Of a stretch of 6,259 bases of DNA, positions 5,479-6,259 are shown piece after piece. Every line of letters begins with the position of its first letter. The first letter of the stretch is position 1. The notes under the pieces are model-generated. The model was not told where the DNA came from. It worked only from the letters and a program-made list of their open reading frames with translations, and searched no databases. The translations under genes were made by a program, and so were the position numbers. Source of the DNA: an uncultured Eubacteriales bacterium (lineage in GTDB: Bacteria > Bacillota > Clostridia > Oscillospirales > Oscillospiraceae); contig URTG01000102.1 of the NCBI GenBank assembly GCA_900550705.1, positions 1 through 6,259 on the forward strand, in the 5' to 3' direction.

Positions 5479-6259
5479 TTGAATCGAACTGTTATCGCCC
5501 TGGGCTTTTTCGACGGCGTTCACCGGGGCCACGGAGCCCTGCTGGAAAAAACCGCCGCCCGGGCCCGGGAGCTGGAGGCCGTCCCCGCCGCCTTTACCTT
5601 CGACCGTCCGCCTAAGGAGGTGGTCACCGGCCGCCCGGTGGGCCTGATCAACACCCCTGACGACCGCCGGGATCTGATGCAGCGGCTTTACGGCATCCGC
5701 CAGGTGATCATCGCCCCCTTTGACCGGGCCATGATGACCATGCCCTGGCAGGAGTTTATCGATCGCCTGCTGGTGGGGACCTACGGGGCCGTCCACCTGG
5801 TGGCGGGCCACGACTATCACTTCGGCCACCGGAACCAGGGGGACCCGGACAAACTCCTGTCCCGCTGCCGGGAGCGGGGCATCGGCTGCGACATCATCCC
5901 CCAGGTGACCCGGGACGGCATCACCGTCAGCTCCACCTATATCCGCACCCTTATCGAAAGCGGACAGATGGAGCGGGCCGCCGATTTCCTGGGCCACCGC
6001 CACTGCCTGACCCGCACCGTCACCCACGGCTGCCGCTTTGGCCGCACCATCGGCATCCCCACGGTGAACCTGACCCCGCCGGACCATGTTCTGCTGCCGG
6101 AGCGGGGCGTGTATGTGACCCGGGTGTTCCTGCCGGACGGCACCAGCGTCCCCGGCGTCACCAACATCGGCACCCGGCCCACCGTCAGCGACGGCGACGC
6201 CGTGTCGGTGGAGACCTTCCTGCTGGATTTCGACGGCGACCTCTACGACAAAACCATCC
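5479..6259 (+). CDS. ribF: Bifunctional riboflavin kinase/FAD synthetase, 3' end outside window
   Basis: RibF phosphorylates riboflavin to FMN and adenylylates FMN to FAD. The frame stays open to the window end, giving 260 residues; the family is about 310, so roughly 50 are missing. The N-terminal adenylyltransferase module has GFFDGVHRGH (9-18), with the nucleotidyl-transferase HxGH at 15-18, and SSTYIR (151-156). The riboflavin-kinase module starts near 172 and shows GRTIGIPTVNL (from 188). The start is taken as TTG 5479: GGAG (5465-5468) lies 10 bases upstream. An in-frame GTG at 5470 sits only one base from that GGAG. Oddities: TFDRPP (40-45) replaces the usual TFDPHP, and PTVN (194-197) replaces PTAN. 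It begins 5 bases after truB. Confidence 0.95.
   Translation, partial: MNRTVIALGFFDGVHRGHGALLEKTAARARELEAVPAAFTFDRPPKEVVTGRPVGLINTPDDRRDLMQRLYGIRQVIIAPFDRAMMTMPWQEFIDRLLVGTYGAVHLVAGHDYHFGHRNQGDPDKLLSRCRERGIGCDIIPQVTRDGITVSSTYIRTLIESGQMERAADFLGHRHCLTRTVTHGCRFGRTIGIPTVNLTPPDHVLLPERGVYVTRVFLPDGTSVPGVTNIGTRPTVSDGDAVSVETFLLDFDGDLYDKTI

Overview
The window looks like chromosomal DNA from a GC-rich, spore-forming clostridial anaerobe, most likely of the Oscillospiraceae (Flavonifractor/Lawsonibacter/Oscillibacter-like). The grounds are a Spo0A-type regulator, a clostridial-type formate--tetrahydrofolate ligase, strong GGAGG-type ribosome binding sites, and coding DNA rich in CGG, CCC and GGG codons set against AT-rich intergenic patches. 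The genus is inferred from general impression, not from a database search.

Layout. On the minus strand, from the middle leftwards, lie a Spo0A-family response regulator (2776-2033) and fhs (1713-46). Each has its own recognisable sigma-A-type promoter. The 319-base gap between them holds the fhs promoter and leader plus two inverted-repeat elements; one of these is a roughly 42-base palindrome bracketed by an 8-base direct repeat. A divergent, 468-base regulatory region (2777-3244) then separates the Spo0A-like gene from a plus-strand operon: rbfA (3245), an nrnA-type DHH phosphoesterase (3638), truB (4604) and ribF (5479, TTG start, cut by the window end). Gaps within the operon are 6, 12 and 5 bases.

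How the genes fit together. rbfA (30S maturation), nrnA (nanoRNA/pAp degradation), truB (tRNA psi55) and ribF (FMN/FAD synthesis) form the distal half of the conserved nusA-infB-rbfA-nrnA-truB-ribF cluster. Here nusA and infB are absent upstream and rbfA appears to have its own promoter. fhs supplies 10-formyl-THF for purine and one-carbon metabolism, and its codon use suggests high expression.

The most unusual gene is the Spo0A-like regulator. Its DNA-binding domain is close to canonical Spo0A. Its receiver keeps the phospho-acceptor Asp (D57) but has Arg where the invariant receiver Lys should be, and has lost one of the adjacent acidic-pocket Asp residues. It also lies outside the usual spoIVB-spo0A neighbourhood. 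It may be a second Spo0A that works with altered or no phosphorylation. A perfect Spo0A-box heptamer lies upstream of its own promoter. I see no tRNA, rRNA, CRISPR array, transposase or prophage gene.
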